Origin: Clostridiales bacterium
Lineage (GTDB): Bacteria > Bacillota > Clostridia > Christensenellales > Aristaeellaceae
Direction: 5' to 3'
DNA length: 64,000 nt
Assembly: GCA_024684375.1 (NCBI GenBank)
Contig: JAIKWZ010000022.1
Coordinates: 62,001 to 126,000, forward strand
Shown here: positions 35,631-43,863 of the stretch, in pieces
Numbering within the stretch: the first letter of the stretch is position 1
How the letters are laid out: each line of letters opens with the position of its first letter
Position numbers and translations under genes: made by a program
The notes under the pieces: generated by a model
The model's database searches: none
Told to the model about the DNA's origin: nothing
Seen by the model: only the letters and a program-made list of their open reading frames with translations

Positions 35631-36761
35631 ATGGAAAAGCTGGGCGTAGTGCTGTGCGGGCTGGGCTTCGGGGGCGCGTTCGCGCCGATCTACCGCGACC
35701 ATCCCGACGTAAAGTTCATCGGTCTGTTCGACACGAACGGGCAGAAGCTGGAGGAGACCTCAAAGACGCTGGGCATAGAGCGCGTCTATCACAGCTACGA
35801 GGAGGTGCTAAACGACCCGGAAGTGGATGCCGTGCACATAGTGACGCCCATCCCCCGGCACGAAGAGCAGGCGGTAATGGCGCTTGAAAGCGGCAAGCAC
35901 GTGGCCAGCACCGTGCCTATGGCCCTGACGCTGGAAGGCATACGCGAGATCGTGCGCGCCAAAAAGCAGAGTGGCAAGACTTATATGCTCATGGAGACCA
36001 CGCTGTACACCCGCCAGTTCCTCAACGCGCTTTCCATGTACAAAAGCGGGCAGCTGGGCCGGGTGCAGCTGCTCAGGGGCTGCCATTACCAGGATATGGA
36101 AAACTGGCCGGAGTACTGGCTGGGCCTGCCGCCCATGTATTACGCCACCCACGCCATGTCGCCGATCGCGGCGCTGGCGGGCAGCCGCGTAGAAAAAGTC
36201 GTGTGCTACGGTTCGGGCACCATGCGCCCCGAGCTCAGGTGCCGCTACGGCAACCCCTTCCCCGCCGAGACCGCGCTTTTGCGCTTTGAGAACGGCCTGG
36301 CGGGCGAAGTGACCCGCACGCTGTTCGAGACCGCGCGCGCGTATCTCGAAGGTTTTAACGTGTACGGCTCGAAAGCCTCGCTGGAATGGGGCTTCAAGGA
36401 CTCGGACGACCTTATAATGACCACGCTTGAGAGCGCGGACCACCGCGGCTACGGAACGCCGTCTGAAACGCTGCGCTCCCCCGCCGCGTACGAAAACCTG
36501 CCCGAGTCCATACGCCGCTACACCCTGGCGTCGGGGCAGTACGACCCCACCCAGCCCGAAAAATCGCTTACGAGCGGCGCGGCAGGCGGGCATCACGGCT
36601 CCCATCCCCATTTGGTGCACGAGTTTATCCGCAGCGTGCTGGAGGAAAGGGAGCCCGCCATAAGCCTGGACTTTGCCTGCAACGTGAGCGCGGCAGGCAT
36701 ACTCGCCCACGCCTCAGCGCTGGCGGGCGGCAAAGAACTGGAAATACCCCGTTTTGAATAA
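35631..36761 (+). CDS. Gfo/Idh/MocA-family oxidoreductase, EKP motif altered
   Basis: 376 residues. N-terminal NAD(P)-binding Rossmann fold (VVLCGLGFGGAFAPIYRDHPD, FIGLFDTN) and the C-terminal Gfo/Idh/MocA alpha/beta domain. The usual EKP catalytic motif after the KHV strand reads STVP (residues 93-96), so the Lys normally used for catalysis is absent there. It may still bind cofactor, or use another residue. First gene of a cassette with a DegT aminotransferase 18 bp downstream and an amidohydrolase, suggesting amino-sugar or cyclitol chemistry. Confidence 0.88.
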   Translation: MEKLGVVLCGLGFGGAFAPIYRDHPDVKFIGLFDTNGQKLEETSKTLGIERVYHSYEEVLNDPEVDAVHIVTPIPRHEEQAVMALESGKHVASTVPMALTLEGIREIVRAKKQSGKTYMLMETTLYTRQFLNALSMYKSGQLGRVQLLRGCHYQDMENWPEYWLGLPPMYYATHAMSPIAALAGSRVEKVVCYGSGTMRPELRCRYGNPFPAETALLRFENGLAGEVTRTLFETARAYLEGFNVYGSKASLEWGFKDSDDLIMTTLESADHRGYGTPSETLRSPAAYENLPESIRRYTLASGQYDPTQPEKSLTSGAAGGHHGSHPHLVHEFIRSVLEEREPAISLDFACNVSAAGILAHASALAGGKELEIPRFE

Positions 36762-36779
36762 TTTAAAGGCGGTGATACT

Positions 36780-38105
36780 ATGAAAAAACTGCTTGCGCTT
36801 TGCGGCGGCGAAAAGCTGTTCGACCACACTCAGATGCCGGACGAGCTGTTCCACTGGCCCATCATAACCGAGGAGGACGAACAGAACTGCCTGGAGATCA
36901 TCAGGAAAAACAAGTTTTCGGGCACGGACGTCACACTCAGGCTTCAGGACGAATTCGCCGCCTGGCAGGGCACGAAGCACGCCCTGGCCTTCACCAACGG
37001 CACCATGGCGCTGTCAGCCGCCATGTTCGCGGTGGGGCTGGGCATGGGCGACGAGGTCATCTGCCCCACCAAGACCTACTGGGGCACCGTGTCACAGGCC
37101 ATCAACTTCGGAGCCAGCGCGGTGTTCTGCAATATAAACGAAAACCTGTCCATGGACCCCGCCGACATAGAGCGCTGCATCTCCCACCGCACCAAAGCCA
37201 TAATGGTGGTGCACTACTTCGGCTATCCCGCTGACATGGACGCCATAATGCCCATAGCGAGAAAGCACGGCATCAAGGTCATCGAGGACGTGTCCCACGC
37301 CCAGGGCGCGCTGTACAAGGGCAGAAAAGTGGGCACCTTCGGGGATATCGCCGCCATGAGCATGATGAGCTGGAAGTCCTTCGCGGCGGGCGAACTGGGC
37401 ATGCTGGTCACCGATGACCAAAGGCTGTACGAGCGCGCGCTCGCCTACGGGCATTACGAGCGCAACAACTCCAAGAACATCACCGATCCGGAGCTCGCTC
37501 CATACCCACACATCGCCCTGGGCGGCGTGAAGGGCCGCGCAAACCAGCTGTGCAGCACCCTGGCGCTGGGCCAGTTAAAGCATTTTGACGAGCGCATGGC
37601 GGAGGTGGACATGGCCATGCAGTACTTCTGCGACGGCATCGAGGGCATGAAGGGTCTGCATCCCATCCGTCCCCCGAAAGGCTCCGGCTCCACCATGGGC
37701 GCCTGGTACCTGCCCCAGGGCAGCTATAAGCCCTCTGAGCTTGAGGGGCTGTCCTCCGGCCGCTTCGCCGAAGCCGTAAGGCAGGAGACGGGCGGGCTGC
37801 ACTGCTGGGAAGGCGGCAATTTCTGCCTGCACACCCACGAGTTCTTCAAGTCCTTCGACTTTTACAACATCGGCAAGCCCTCCCGCATCGCGTTCGCCGA
37901 CCGGGACGTAAGGGAGCTGGACGCCGCCTGCGCGCCCTCTGAAAAGATGTACTGCGTGTCACTGCCCCCATTCAAAAAATACCTGCCCGAATGCATAGAC
38001 AGGTATATCGAAGCGTACCGCGCGGTCGCCGAAAACTACGAGCAGATACTTGAAAAAGACAGCGCGCTGAACGGCGGGCGCTGGTACGGCGCGGACAACG
38101 CCTGA
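36780..38105 (+). CDS. DegT/DnrJ/EryC1/StrS-family aminotransferase
   Basis: 441 residues. PLP fold-type I enzyme that typically transaminates keto-sugars or inososes. The PLP lysine is in SMMSWKSFAAGELGMLV (~198), and the upstream EDVSHAQGALYKGRKVG block matches the family. It is longer than many members (~370-400) because of a C-terminal extension. Preceded by an oxidoreductase that could make the keto substrate and followed by an amidohydrolase. Confidence 0.92.
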   Translation: MKKLLALCGGEKLFDHTQMPDELFHWPIITEEDEQNCLEIIRKNKFSGTDVTLRLQDEFAAWQGTKHALAFTNGTMALSAAMFAVGLGMGDEVICPTKTYWGTVSQAINFGASAVFCNINENLSMDPADIERCISHRTKAIMVVHYFGYPADMDAIMPIARKHGIKVIEDVSHAQGALYKGRKVGTFGDIAAMSMMSWKSFAAGELGMLVTDDQRLYERALAYGHYERNNSKNITDPELAPYPHIALGGVKGRANQLCSTLALGQLKHFDERMAEVDMAMQYFCDGIEGMKGLHPIRPPKGSGSTMGAWYLPQGSYKPSELEGLSSGRFAEAVRQETGGLHCWEGGNFCLHTHEFFKSFDFYNIGKPSRIAFADRDVRELDAACAPSEKMYCVSLPPFKKYLPECIDRYIEAYRAVAENYEQILEKDSALNGGRWYGADNA

Positions 38106-38118
38106 GGGAGGCGCGGAC

Positions 38119-38982
38119 ATGATAATCGACATCCACAACCACGCGTACTACCACGGTTACAACGCCAAAAAACTCGTGGACAACATGGACGAGTGCGGCA
38201 TAGACAAGACCTGGCTGCTCACCTGGGAGACCCCCGAAAGCGAGTGCAACCCCGAGGTGAGCTGGTGCGTCAGCCGCTCCACTCCCCTTGCCGCCGTGCC
38301 GCTGGACGCCACGCTGGAATATATCCGGGAATATCCAGACCGGTTCACGCTCGGCTTCGCTCCCGACCCCCGCGACCCGTACGCGATAAACCGCCTTAAG
38401 GCCGCCATAAATTCCTTTGACGTGAAGGTGTGCGGCGAGATCAAGCTGCGCATGATGTACGACAACCCCGACGCCCTGCGCCTGTTCCGCTTCGCGGGCG
38501 AAAACGGGCTGCCGGTGCTGCTGCACTTCGACTATGAATATGAGACCGGCAAACTGTTCCCCCGCCCGTCCTGGTGGTACGGCGGCGGCATCGACTGCCT
38601 GGAAAGGGTGCTCAGGGCCTGCCCCGATACCAACTTTATCGGCCACGCGCCGGGCTTCTGGGCGCATATCTCAAAAGACGAACTGTATAAGACCTCGGCT
38701 TACCCGGACGGCCCCGTCGTGCCCGGAGGTGAGATAGAGCGCCTACTCGAGACTTACCCGAACCTCTACTGCGACATCTCCGCCAACTCCGGCCTGCGCG
38801 CCCTGTCCCGCGACACGGAATACTCAAAGCGCTTCCTCACCCGCTTCCGCGACCGCGTGCTCTACGGAAGAGACTATTACTATAACAAGCATCAGGAGTT
38901 CCTGAACTCCCTGGGCCTCGAAAAAACCGTACTGGACGACATCTATTACAAAAACGCCCTGAGGCTGATACACGAGTCGTGA
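38119..38982 (+). CDS. Amidohydrolase-2-family metal-dependent hydrolase
   Basis: 287 residues, TIM barrel. N-terminal metal-binding IIDIHNHAYYHG (HxH), LLHFDYEYE with a His mid-barrel, NFIGHAPGFW and a late Asp region (VLYGRDYYYNKH). Probably hydrolyses or decarboxylates a small carboxylate or amide. Last of the cassette, 13 bp after the aminotransferase; a terminator follows. Confidence 0.88.
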   Translation: MIIDIHNHAYYHGYNAKKLVDNMDECGIDKTWLLTWETPESECNPEVSWCVSRSTPLAAVPLDATLEYIREYPDRFTLGFAPDPRDPYAINRLKAAINSFDVKVCGEIKLRMMYDNPDALRLFRFAGENGLPVLLHFDYEYETGKLFPRPSWWYGGGIDCLERVLRACPDTNFIGHAPGFWAHISKDELYKTSAYPDGPVVPGGEIERLLETYPNLYCDISANSGLRALSRDTEYSKRFLTRFRDRVLYGRDYYYNKHQEFLNSLGLEKTVLDDIYYKNALRLIHES

Positions 38983-39036
38983 CAGCCTCATTCCCGCCGT
39001 GAAAACGGCGCAGGCCTCCTTTCTGTATCAAAAACA

Positions 39037-39080
39037 CGGCGCGTTCCCCGCGGGGAACGCGCCGTCGCTTGTCTTTTGTT
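39037..39080 (+). terminator. Terminator after amidohydrolase cassette
   Basis: Perfect 13-bp GC-rich stem (39037-39049 with 39052-39064), then TCGCTTGTCTTTTGTTT. A smaller stem lies just upstream. Confidence 0.78.
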
Positions 39081-39148
39081 TACGGTCTCACAGCGGATCC
39101 GTTCCGGACGGAACAGGAAGCGCTGAGCGCGTTTAAGAATAGCTAAGA

Positions 39149-41764
39149 TCACGGAATTACCCATATCGCCGGGCGGACGGCGCTGTCCGCGGCATCGACA
39201 AAGTTGTAGTCCAGATTGCCGTCACTGTACACCAGGGCCGCATGGTTCTGATAATAGCCGGGGGAACGCAGCCACCAATAGCACGCCAAAGCGCCTTCGG
39301 TCGTCATATAACCGCTGCCCGTAGATGCGCCGTGTGCCTTAGCGTATGCTGTTGCGCTTGCGCGCGATTTCATACTGTCTGTGCCTCCCCACGTTAAGCC
39401 CAGGTACTTGTTCGCCTGTACGTAGCTGAACAGGAACACCTTGTCTTTTGTGGTATTTCCACCGTCCGTGTTCCACTCGCTGTAGCCGGAGGCTTTGCCG
39501 TTGCCTGCAGTCGCAATAATGATCTTATTCTGCTCATTCGAATCGAACGCCACGTAGTAGAAATTCTCGTTCAGCCATGCCCTTAACGTACATTCCTCCC
39601 AGGTCACGTCATTATACGTTGTATTATACGGTTGCACGTCAAGGCAGTATTTGCTTAACAGCAGGTATGCTCCCTTGCTGTTTTTGTCCAGTACCAGCCA
39701 CTCGATAGGTTCCATGCCGTTTATTATTTTGTTGTCCTGCTCATAATGGCCGAATATGACGTAATCTCCCACATTGGAAGAGTAACTCAGAGTGAGAGTC
39801 TGATTCGCTCCCCGCGTAATTCCGCACCTGGAGCACGTTTCAGGCGAATAATACGTCGCGGCTTGCCAGATATGTCCCAGAGCGTTCCCGCTTGTCACGC
39901 CGCAGCGGGTGCACGTCATGGGTGAAGTACAGGTCGCAACCTGCCAAACATGTCCCAGCGCGTTCCCGCTTGTCACACCGCAGCGGGTGCACGTCATGGG
40001 TGAAGTACAGGTCGCGGCTTGCCAATTATGTCCCAAAGCGCGGCCTTCCGTCACCCCGCAGCGCGTGCACGTCATGGGTGAAGAGCAGGTCGCGGCTTGC
40101 CAGATATGCCCCAGAGCGTTTCCGTTTGTCACACCGCAGCGTGTGCACGTACTTGGTGAAGTGCAGGTCGCGGCTTGCCAATTATGTCCCAGAGCGTTCC
40201 CGCTTGTCACACCGCAGCGCGTGCACGTACTTGGTGAAGTGCAGGTCGCGGCTTGCCAGATATGCCCCAGAGCGCGGCCTTCCGTCATACCGCAGCGGGT
40301 GCATGTCATGGGTGAAGTGCAGGTCGCAGCCTGCCAGATATGTCCCAGAGCGCGGCCTTCCGTCACCCCACAGCGGATACACGTCTTAGGCTCGCTGCAG
40401 GTCGCGTTTTTCCAGCTGTGTCCCAGCGCGTTCCCGCTCGTTGTCCCGCAGCGGGTGCACGTCTGGGGGCTGGTGCATGTCGCGGCTTGCCAAACATGGC
40501 CCAAAGCGCGGCCTTCAGTCATACCGCAATCGATACAGGTCTTGGGCTCGCTGCAGGTCGCGTTTTTCCAGTTATGCCCCTTCGGGTCGGTGCCCTCTAT
40601 ACCGCAGCGGGTACATATCCCTGCGTCGGTGCAGGTGGCGTTTATCCAATCGTGACCCAGAGCGCGGCCTTCTGTCATACCGCAGCGGGCGCACGTCTTG
40701 GGCTCGGTACATGTCGCCTCTTTCCAGTCGTGACCCAGAGCGCGGCCTTCCGTCATACCGCAGCGGGCGCACGTCTTAGGCTCGGTGCAGGTCGCGTTTT
40801 TCCAATTGTGACCCAGCGCGCGGCCTCCCGTCGCGCCGCAGCGGGCGCACGTCTTAGGCTCGGTACATGTCGCCTCTTTCCAGTTATGCCCCAAAGCGGT
40901 GCCTTCAGTCGCTCCGCACTCAGAGCAGGTCTTCGCGCTGGTGCACGTGGCTTTTATCCATTTGTGGTTCAGGTTATGCAGTTCCAGGGACTCTTCGGCC
41001 AGCTCGGCGCTGTCTGAATAACCGTCCAGTTCCCTGAACGCCTGCGCCGCTTTCCAGTAGTCTTTGTTAGCGTACAGCTGCATGCACTGCTGATAGCGGC
41101 TCTCCTTGTACATGTCCTCGGCGAACACGCCGTTTTCGTCAACATAGTCGTACAGGGACAGGAATATCTCCGCCGCCTTGGCGTAGCTGCCCTGCTCGTA
41201 CAGCTCCATGGCCGCATTAAAACTGTTTTCCTGCCGCAATTCGTCGATCTTTCTGGCGCGCTCCGTGGCGTCAAACACGTTGCCCGAGGCTTTGAGCTGT
41301 TCTATGGCCTGCGCGTCCTGACCGCGGCTCTGACTGATAAGCCCGTTGATGTAGGTGATCAGATTTTGCGGCAGGGGCAGGTTCCTGAAGCCCAGATTGT
41401 CGATAAAATCCTGTTTGCCGCTCAGCGCGGTCAAAAGGCCGCGCGCCGTGCGCAGCGTCTTCAGCTTGTCCATTCCCACGGGACTGTGCTCGGTATCTTC
41501 CGGGCTGTACCCCGCGTCGTGGATGTTAAGCAGGGCGGTAAGATAGTCCTTGTATTCCTGATGAAAGCGCACCGTAGGCTCTTTCGTGACCCTGTCCAGC
41601 GCAAAGGCCACGTTATCCCTGTAATAATAACTGCCCTCATTCTCCAGGTTCAGCAGGGCCTTCTCAAACCTTTCTTCCGGGGTGGCCGATTCCGGCTCCC
41701 CCAGCGCGGAAAACATCAGCACCAGCGAAAGCAGGGCCGTTATTATGACGAGCAGCTTTTTCAT
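39149..41764 (-). CDS. Secreted 15-repeat Cys/His protein with DUF6273-like C-terminus
   Basis: 871 residues from ATG 41764, with AGGGAGG upstream. Signal peptide (1-22), then an alpha-helical TPR-like region (~30-265). Next come fifteen consecutive 26-residue repeats (~267-656) of the form H.W..ATC(T/S)...TC..CG.T.G.ALG; each has CX5CX2C plus conserved His, a likely small metal ribbon. The last ~215 residues match the DUF6273-type domain (VGDYVIFGHYEQ, GYSEWNTDGGNTTKDKVFLF, CYWWLRSPGYYQNHAALV, AVRPAIWVIP). Probably a surface protein. TPR and ribbon units recur in the proteins at 58-64 kb. Confidence 0.88.
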   Translation of the reverse strand: MKKLLVIITALLSLVLMFSALGEPESATPEERFEKALLNLENEGSYYYRDNVAFALDRVTKEPTVRFHQEYKDYLTALLNIHDAGYSPEDTEHSPVGMDKLKTLRTARGLLTALSGKQDFIDNLGFRNLPLPQNLITYINGLISQSRGQDAQAIEQLKASGNVFDATERARKIDELRQENSFNAAMELYEQGSYAKAAEIFLSLYDYVDENGVFAEDMYKESRYQQCMQLYANKDYWKAAQAFRELDGYSDSAELAEESLELHNLNHKWIKATCTSAKTCSECGATEGTALGHNWKEATCTEPKTCARCGATGGRALGHNWKNATCTEPKTCARCGMTEGRALGHDWKEATCTEPKTCARCGMTEGRALGHDWINATCTDAGICTRCGIEGTDPKGHNWKNATCSEPKTCIDCGMTEGRALGHVWQAATCTSPQTCTRCGTTSGNALGHSWKNATCSEPKTCIRCGVTEGRALGHIWQAATCTSPMTCTRCGMTEGRALGHIWQAATCTSPSTCTRCGVTSGNALGHNWQAATCTSPSTCTRCGVTNGNALGHIWQAATCSSPMTCTRCGVTEGRALGHNWQAATCTSPMTCTRCGVTSGNALGHVWQVATCTSPMTCTRCGVTSGNALGHIWQAATYYSPETCSRCGITRGANQTLTLSYSSNVGDYVIFGHYEQDNKIINGMEPIEWLVLDKNSKGAYLLLSKYCLDVQPYNTTYNDVTWEECTLRAWLNENFYYVAFDSNEQNKIIIATAGNGKASGYSEWNTDGGNTTKDKVFLFSYVQANKYLGLTWGGTDSMKSRASATAYAKAHGASTGSGYMTTEGALACYWWLRSPGYYQNHAALVYSDGNLDYNFVDAADSAVRPAIWVIP
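39797..40966 (-). repeat. Fifteen tandem 78-bp coding repeats
   Basis: In-frame units of exactly 78 bp, each starting at the conserved His codon. Units 9-14 are most alike, and units 1, 5 and 15 most diverged; unit 15 has lost its first Cys (ATYYSP). A pattern of central amplification with decayed ends. Confidence 0.92.
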
Positions 41765-41979
41765 GGCAATGCCCTCCCTCAAAAATACTTGGATTATTTG
41801 ATGTTATTATAACGTGGATTCGCGAAAATGGCAAGATGGCAAATCATCTTCCGGCCCTCACGCCGCCGCGCGGAAAAGAAGATCGCCGCAGCAAGCATCC
41901 GGCCGCGCCAGATATGTAAACGCGCCGTCATGCTCCTGCATTTTCATATCTTCCACGACAAAGCGTCATATGAAAGATC

Positions 41980-42003
41980 AAAGCCGCGCTCACGCGCGGC
42001 TTT
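41980..42003. terminator. Hairpin, candidate terminator
   Basis: Perfect 10-bp stem (41980-41989 with 41994-42003), loop TCAC, with T-rich sequence on the plus-strand side. It follows the pseudogene at 42047 on the minus strand and may end transcription from purB. Confidence 0.55.
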
Positions 42004-42046
42004 GGCTTTTCAGCTTTTCTTCTGCTGAACGAATGCCTTTTTCAGC

Positions 42047-42304
42047 TTACTTCAGGTCCCTGTAGCGGTACTCGGTTACTGTCGATTTCAGGTACCAGGA
42101 ACCACCGGCTCCTTTATAATACTTATGTCCGTTAACCGTTCCTTCGTATGGCAATGCCTCGTAAGTCGTCTTATACTGCCACTCACCTGAACCCGCCTTA
42201 TACTGAGAACCAGTGTACTGCATATAGTGCCACATATATTTGTTTTGTTTGGTATTATAGTAACGCCACCTGTGGTATTCATATCTCGTTCTGGTCTCTA
42301 CCTG
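42047..42304 (-). pseudogene. C-terminal fragment of Tyr/Trp-rich secreted repeat domain
   Basis: About 85 codons reading QVETRTRYEYHRWRYYNTKQ ... GEWQYKTTYEALPYE ... STVTEYRYRDLK, ending in a stop. They align along their length with the last ~90 residues of the secreted protein at 60822-62285 (VETKTEQQTVYRTQYNYSHY ... KWEYYPTYTRL ... VTYYRYRDYTE). The frame stays open upstream, but that part is unrelated and runs into the end of purB. No signal peptide or start is seen, so this is the tail of a lost gene, 127 bp from purB. Confidence 0.8.
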
Positions 42305-42431
42305 GCGGGCGGGGTCGACGCGCTGACCTTGAAGCTGTCTTCGCCCGCTCACGCGTTCGTCCCTGGGAAAGCCCGTTATATTCGGCCTGACGCGCTTGAA
42401 GAGGCGCTTCGGCCTCGAAAAGATGCGGCTG

Positions 42432-43847
42432 TCAGAGCAGTTCCTCGGCGGGGGCGGCCTCAACGCCGCCCAGCAGGGGCGCGAGTTTGTCAAGCAGCGA
42501 AGATACCTGTTCGGGGCACCTGCCGATATACTTTTCCGGCCTGAGCAGTTCCATAAGTTCCGCTTCCGAGATGCCCAGCTCGGGCTCGGCGGCCAGGCGC
42601 TCGGTCAGGTCGCAGGTAAAGCCTTCGTTCATGCGCTCCACGGCCTTCATGGAGCAGCGGCGGATGATCTCGTGGACCTTCTGCCGGTCCCCGCCCCGCT
42701 TCACGCACTCCATAAGCAGGTTCTCGGTGACGATGAAGGGCAGGTATCCCCTCACCGCGCTGTCCGTGACCTTTTCGTTTACCTTGAGCCCCTGCGCCAC
42801 GTTCAGCGCCAGGCGCAGCACCGCGTCCGCGCACAGAAAGCCCTCCGGCAGGGAGATGCGGCGGTTGGCGGAATCGTCCAGCGTGCGTTCCAGCCACTGG
42901 GATGAGGCCGTGAGCGGCGCGTTGAGCGCGTTGGCCATCAGGTAGCGGGACAGGGAGCAGATGCGCTCGCAGTGCACGGGGTTGCGCTTGTACGCCATGG
43001 CGGAAGAGCCCACCTGGCTCTCCCCGAAAGGTTCGGACAGCTGCCTGTCGTGCTGCATGAGCCTGATGTCCGTCGCCATCCTGTAACAGCTCTGGGCTAT
43101 GGAGGACAGGCTGCCTAGTATGCCGCTGTCGATCTTGCGCGGGTAGGTCTGCCCGCACACGTCGAAGCATTCTTCAAAACCGAATTCACGCGCGATCATA
43201 CGATTCAGGCGGTCGATCTTTTCACCGTCGCCCTCGAACAGCTCCATGAAGCTCGCCTCGGTGCCCGTGGCCCCCCGGCAGCCCAGGAATTTTATAGTGC
43301 CCGTGACCCTTTCCAGTTCCTGCTCGTCCAGCCACAGATCCTGCAGCCACAGCGCCGCGCGTTTGCCCAGCGTGACGGGCTGGGCGGGCTGGTAATGGGT
43401 ATATCCCGGTACGGGCAGGCTTTTGTATCTGTCCGCGAAGGCGGCCAGGCTCTTCATGAGCCTCAAAAGCTGCTCCCTCAGGTATCTGAGCGCGTCGCGG
43501 TAAAGGATAAGGTCCGCGTTGTCGGTGACGTAGCAGCTGGTGGCGCCCAGATGTATGATGCCCGCAGCGGAAGGCGCCGCCTTGCCGAAGGCGTAGATGT
43601 GCGCCATCACATCGTGCCTGACCTGCTTTTCCCTTTCGCGCACGCAGTCGTAATCTATATCGTCCAGGTGCCGCTCCATCTCGCTTATCTGCTCGGCCGT
43701 GACGGGCAGTCCCAGCGCGTTCTCCGCCTTCGCCAGCGCCGTCCAGAGCCTGCGCCAGGTGCGGTAGCGGCTGTCCTGGGAAAAGAGCCCGAGCATGTAT
43801 TCCGACGCGTAGCGCGTGGAAAGCGGGGATTCGTACGTATCCGTCAT
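42432..43847 (-). CDS. purB: Adenylosuccinate lyase
   Basis: 471 residues. Fumarase/aspartase superfamily signature SSAMAYKRNPVHCERICSL (~285), plus the catalytic His regions THYQPAQPVTLG and HLGATSCYVTDNAD. Acts twice in purine synthesis: on SAICAR and on adenylosuccinate. Follows purA by 16 bp on the same strand, so the IMP-to-AMP branch is a two-gene operon here. Confidence 0.96.
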   Translation of the reverse strand: MTDTYESPLSTRYASEYMLGLFSQDSRYRTWRRLWTALAKAENALGLPVTAEQISEMERHLDDIDYDCVREREKQVRHDVMAHIYAFGKAAPSAAGIIHLGATSCYVTDNADLILYRDALRYLREQLLRLMKSLAAFADRYKSLPVPGYTHYQPAQPVTLGKRAALWLQDLWLDEQELERVTGTIKFLGCRGATGTEASFMELFEGDGEKIDRLNRMIAREFGFEECFDVCGQTYPRKIDSGILGSLSSIAQSCYRMATDIRLMQHDRQLSEPFGESQVGSSAMAYKRNPVHCERICSLSRYLMANALNAPLTASSQWLERTLDDSANRRISLPEGFLCADAVLRLALNVAQGLKVNEKVTDSAVRGYLPFIVTENLLMECVKRGGDRQKVHEIIRRCSMKAVERMNEGFTCDLTERLAAEPELGISEAELMELLRPEKYIGRCPEQVSSLLDKLAPLLGGVEAAPAEELL

Positions 43848-43863
43848 AAACTGCCTCGCCGCC

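Noticed and set aside
39797-40966. Regular tandem repeats that could be mistaken for a CRISPR array or minisatellite
   Set aside because: Units are contiguous 78-bp in-frame codon repeats with no unique spacers and encode a conserved Cys/His motif.
42305-42493. N-terminal part of the open frame containing the Tyr/Trp-rich fragment
   Set aside because: It overlaps purB's end and shows no similarity to the secreted family, so only 42047-42304 is called as the remnant.
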